NCBI RefSeq assembly: GCF_020783655.1
Contig: NZ_JAJGQH010000008.1
Location: 1 to 64,000, forward strand
Origin: Xanthomonas melonis
Lineage (GTDB): Bacteria; Pseudomonadota; Gammaproteobacteria; Xanthomonadales; Xanthomonadaceae
Reading direction: 5' to 3'
Length of the DNA: 64,000 bases
Below the pieces are notes generated by a model. That model ran no database searches and was not told the DNA's origin. It saw nothing but the letters and a program-made list of their open reading frames with translations. The number at the start of each line of letters is the position of its first letter. The stretch's first letter is position 1. A program made the position numbers and the translations under genes. Below are positions 61,425 to 64,000 of the stretch, in pieces.

Positions 61425-64000
61425 TCAGAACGTGTAATTCACACCCAATACGAACGTGCGGCCCCACTCGATGTATTCCAGCGGTCGGTCCTTGGTTTCT
61501 GCGTAGGTACGGTACGGCGAGTTGCTGAGGTTGCTGGCCTGCAGCAGCAGGGTCAGGCCGGACAGTCTGCTTCCTTCGCTGAAGTTGTAGCTGATCTGCG
61601 CGTCGGTGATGTTTTCGCCAACCACGTAGCGCAAGGTGCGGTTGCCGTTGAAATTGCCGATCTCGCCAATGAAGTCCGAGCGACGGCGTTGGCTGACGCG
61701 GGCCTCGAAGCCCTTGTGCTCGTAGTAGGCGGTGAGGTTGTAGACGCGCTCGGACAGGCCGGGCAGGCTGATTTCGCCGTCGCCTACGCTGGAGGCGCTT
61801 TCCGGGTCGCGGATCTTGACGTCGCTGTCGTTGAAGGTGGCGCTGGCCTGGATGCCGAAGCCTTCCAAAGGAGCGAAGATCAGATCCAGCGGTAGCGAGG
61901 CGGTGAGTTCGAGGCCACGCAAGGTGCCGCCCTTGCCATTGAACGGTGCGCTGAAGGTGCCGGTGGTCAGGACGGGGGCGGAGCCCGGCGGCGGCACGTA
62001 GCCGGCGACCAATGCGGAGAAATCGTAGTTGTCGCGGCTCTGGGTGTAGATGTAGCTCTTGAGATCCTTGTAGAAGAATGCCGCGGCCACGTAGGCGCGG
62101 TCGGCGAAGTACTTTTCGTAGGAGATGTCCAGGGCGTTGGCACGCCACGGGTCGAGCATCGGGTTGCCGCCGCTGGCGCCGGGGCGGCCAGTGGAGGTGT
62201 CGACACCGAATTCCAGCGATGCGCGCAATTGATCCACGCGGGGGCGCGCGACCTGCTTGGCCATTGCGAAACGCAGGGTCTGCTCGTATGGGAACTGGAA
62301 CGCCAGGTTCAGGCTGGGCAGCCAGTCGCGATAGGTCTTGCCGTCGTCGATGGGTCGCACTTCGCTACCGGCCGGTTGCGAGGCATCCCAGTAATTGGCT
62401 CGCGAGGATTGATCGGCGCGTTGCAGCTGCACGCCGACGTTACCGCGCACGCCGACCACGCCCCACTCGGTGTCGATGTTGGCACGCAGCCAGGCGGTGG
62501 TGATTTTCTCTTCGACCGTCCAGGCCTTGGAGACCAGGAACGACGCGTCATCGCTGGGGTTGAACAGCATGTAGCGCGACACGGCGGCCGGCACATTCCA
62601 GGCGGGCAGCGAGCCGAGACCGGCGAAGCCGAGATTGACCGGCGCGTATTGCAGATCCGCTGCCACCGTGGCTTCGCCCTGCGCGCCCAGCGTGATGTTG
62701 CCTTCCGGCTGGGTTTTCTGCTTTTCGCGATTGGCGTAGTTGACGCCCACATCCAGATCCGAGAACCAGCTCAGCGCTTCAGGCATGGGGAAGCTGGCTT
62801 GCAGGCGTGCGCCTTTGAGCACGTCTTCCACGCTCGGCACCTTGCCATAGCCGGAGCCGTAGATGGTGTTGGTGAGGAACAGCTCGCCAGGGTTCGAGTA
62901 GTTCATGCCCGGTGTCAGCTGCGAGAAGCCGTTGCCGACGACCGACACACCCACCGTGTCCAGTTGCGGCATGGGAGCACGCTGCAGATTGTTTTCCAAG
63001 TTCAGTTCGTCGCGAGTGGCCTTGGAGTAATTCACGTCGGCGACGATCTTGACGGCGCCGGCGACGATCTCGTTGTTCCAGCCGAAGGCGTCGATCTGGT
63101 CTTCGCGTTTGTTGTACATGCCTCGGACCAGCGGGTAGACGCCGCTGGCCGTGCCGCCCATGAAGCTGCCGTTGTCGTTGACCCGCACATTGGTGATGTT
63201 CAAGCCGGGCGTGTAGCCTCCGTTGTAATTGCTCAGGTTGAGCTCGAACTGGTTGGCGGTGTCGATCTGCTCGGCTTCGGTGTGGAAGGCATCGAGCGTG
63301 CTGGTCCAGGCATTGGACGGGCGGTACTGCAGCGTGGCCATGACGCCGTCGCGCTTCTGATTGCCGGTGCGGCGCAGTGCCTTGATGCCGTCGGAGAAAT
63401 ACACGCCGTCGGCGACGCCTGGCCGTTGGCGTTGCGCATTGACCGGTTGCCAGGGTTCGTACAGGCCGACCTGGTTTTCCTGGATCGGCATGTCGGTGTG
63501 CGCGTAGCCGATGGTCAGGCCGATGGTGCGGTCGGCGAACTGGTCGATGTAGCTGACATTGAAGCGGTTGCCGTATGGATCGACGTTGGCGGCCTTGCCC
63601 AGCGAATTGCGCTGGTAGCGGCCGCCGATGGCGATGACGCGTTCGTTGTAGCTGAGCGGGCGCGCGGTCTGCATGTCCACCGTACCCGACAGGCCCTGGC
63701 CGACCAGGCCGGCATCGGGCGTCTTGTAGACAGTGACGCCACTGACCAGTTCGGATGGATACTGGTCGAATTCCACGCTGCGATTGTCACCGGTGCTGAC
63801 CACTTCGCGCCCGTTGAGCAGGGTGGTGGAGAAGTCCGGCGACAGGCCGCGCACGCTGATCACCTGCGCGCGGCCAGCAACGCGCTGCGCGGCCAGGCCG
63901 GGCAGGCGCGCCAGCGATTCGGCGATGCTGACGTCGGGCAGGCGGCCGATGTCTTCGGCGGAGATGGCTTCCACGATCGAGGTGGAATCGCGCTTGACCG
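61425..64000 (-). CDS. TonB-dependent receptor, N-terminus beyond the window (at least 858 aa)
   Basis: The visible part starts inside the plug: AISAEDIGRLPDVSIAESLA then RLPGLAAQRVAGRAQVISVR, typical of the Xanthomonas-Caulobacter TonB receptor group. A 22-strand barrel follows (LTIGYAHTDMPIQENQVGLY, IEWGRTFVLGVNYTF), ending in aromatic F at the stop. The signal peptide, TonB box and start are missing beyond 64000. It takes up a large substrate; identity unknown, but the neighbour xgtA points to a glucoside. Confidence 0.93.
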   Translation of the reverse strand, partial: VKRDSTSIVEAISAEDIGRLPDVSIAESLARLPGLAAQRVAGRAQVISVRGLSPDFSTTLLNGREVVSTGDNRSVEFDQYPSELVSGVTVYKTPDAGLVGQGLSGTVDMQTARPLSYNERVIAIGGRYQRNSLGKAANVDPYGNRFNVSYIDQFADRTIGLTIGYAHTDMPIQENQVGLYEPWQPVNAQRQRPGVADGVYFSDGIKALRRTGNQKRDGVMATLQYRPSNAWTSTLDAFHTEAEQIDTANQFELNLSNYNGGYTPGLNITNVRVNDNGSFMGGTASGVYPLVRGMYNKREDQIDAFGWNNEIVAGAVKIVADVNYSKATRDELNLENNLQRAPMPQLDTVGVSVVGNGFSQLTPGMNYSNPGELFLTNTIYGSGYGKVPSVEDVLKGARLQASFPMPEALSWFSDLDVGVNYANREKQKTQPEGNITLGAQGEATVAADLQYAPVNLGFAGLGSLPAWNVPAAVSRYMLFNPSDDASFLVSKAWTVEEKITTAWLRANIDTEWGVVGVRGNVGVQLQRADQSSRANYWDASQPAGSEVRPIDDGKTYRDWLPSLNLAFQFPYEQTLRFAMAKQVARPRVDQLRASLEFGVDTSTGRPGASGGNPMLDPWRANALDISYEKYFADRAYVAAAFFYKDLKSYIYTQSRDNYDFSALVAGYVPPPGSAPVLTTGTFSAPFNGKGGTLRGLELTASLPLDLIFAPLEGFGIQASATFNDSDVKIRDPESASSVGDGEISLPGLSERVYNLTAYYEHKGFEARVSQRRRSDFIGEIGNFNGNRTLRYVVGENITDAQISYNFSEGSRLSGLTLLLQASNLSNSPYRTYAETKDRPLEYIEWGRTFVLGVNYTF

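Overview
The window comes from a high-GC gammaproteobacterium, almost certainly Xanthomonas. Three things point there: a chromosomal VirB/VirD4 bacteria-killing type IV secretion system (X-T4SS) with effectors ending in the XVIPCD signal, a 538-residue XgtA-type alpha-glucosyl transferase with the catalytic residues at the expected numbers, and a xanthomonad-type TonB-dependent receptor.

Region 1 (1-35950) is most of a P2-like myovirus prophage, read mainly on the minus strand. From the left it holds the end of an IS21-family element that cuts a phage gene, a KilA-N protein, a zinc/TOPRIM primase-helicase, an Ogr/Delta-type activator, and a divergent pair of DNA-binding regulators. The late genes follow: D, U, T, E' and E (with a conserved -1 frameshift site), FII, FI, W, V, a fibre-assembly gene, H, I, J, two cargo genes, S, R, Rz with nested Rz1, a GH19 endolysin, two holin candidates, X, L, M, N, O, then P and Q on the plus strand. 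The right arm carries cargo: a Com zinc-finger gene overlapping a DNA methyltransferase, and a DUF1629-type immunity gene followed by a 1330-residue protein with an N-terminal AHH-nuclease-like motif and a coiled-coil membrane protein. An AT-rich patch packed with ATTACC/GGTAAT motifs comes next. The prophage ends in the 3' part of a tRNA-Asn gene, the attachment site. The integrase is not in the window and should lie to the left.

Region 2 (35999-39539) is ordinary chromosome: a FimT-like minor pilin, uvrB, tRNA-Val(GAC) and a small gene of unknown function.

Region 3 (39576-58875) is the X-T4SS in the order virD4, virB7, B8, B9, B10, B11, B1, B2, B3, B4, B5, B6. Downstream of virB6 are two successive cassettes, each made of a DUF4189 secreted protein, a lipoprotein (immunity) and a peptidoglycan-hydrolase effector with a PG-binding domain and XVIPCD. 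Each cassette is followed by a broken piece of virB6, so the locus grew by tandem duplication. The flanks (virB6 3' end and PG-binding/XVIPCD end) are nearly identical between copies, while the enzyme and immunity parts are unrelated. The first effector matches the XAC2609/XAC2610 pair known from X. citri; the second has an in-frame TAG stop at codon 107 although its immunity gene is intact.

Region 4 (59056-64000) has xgtA converging on a large TonB-dependent receptor that runs off the right end, separated by a bidirectional terminator and a palindromic intergenic repeat.
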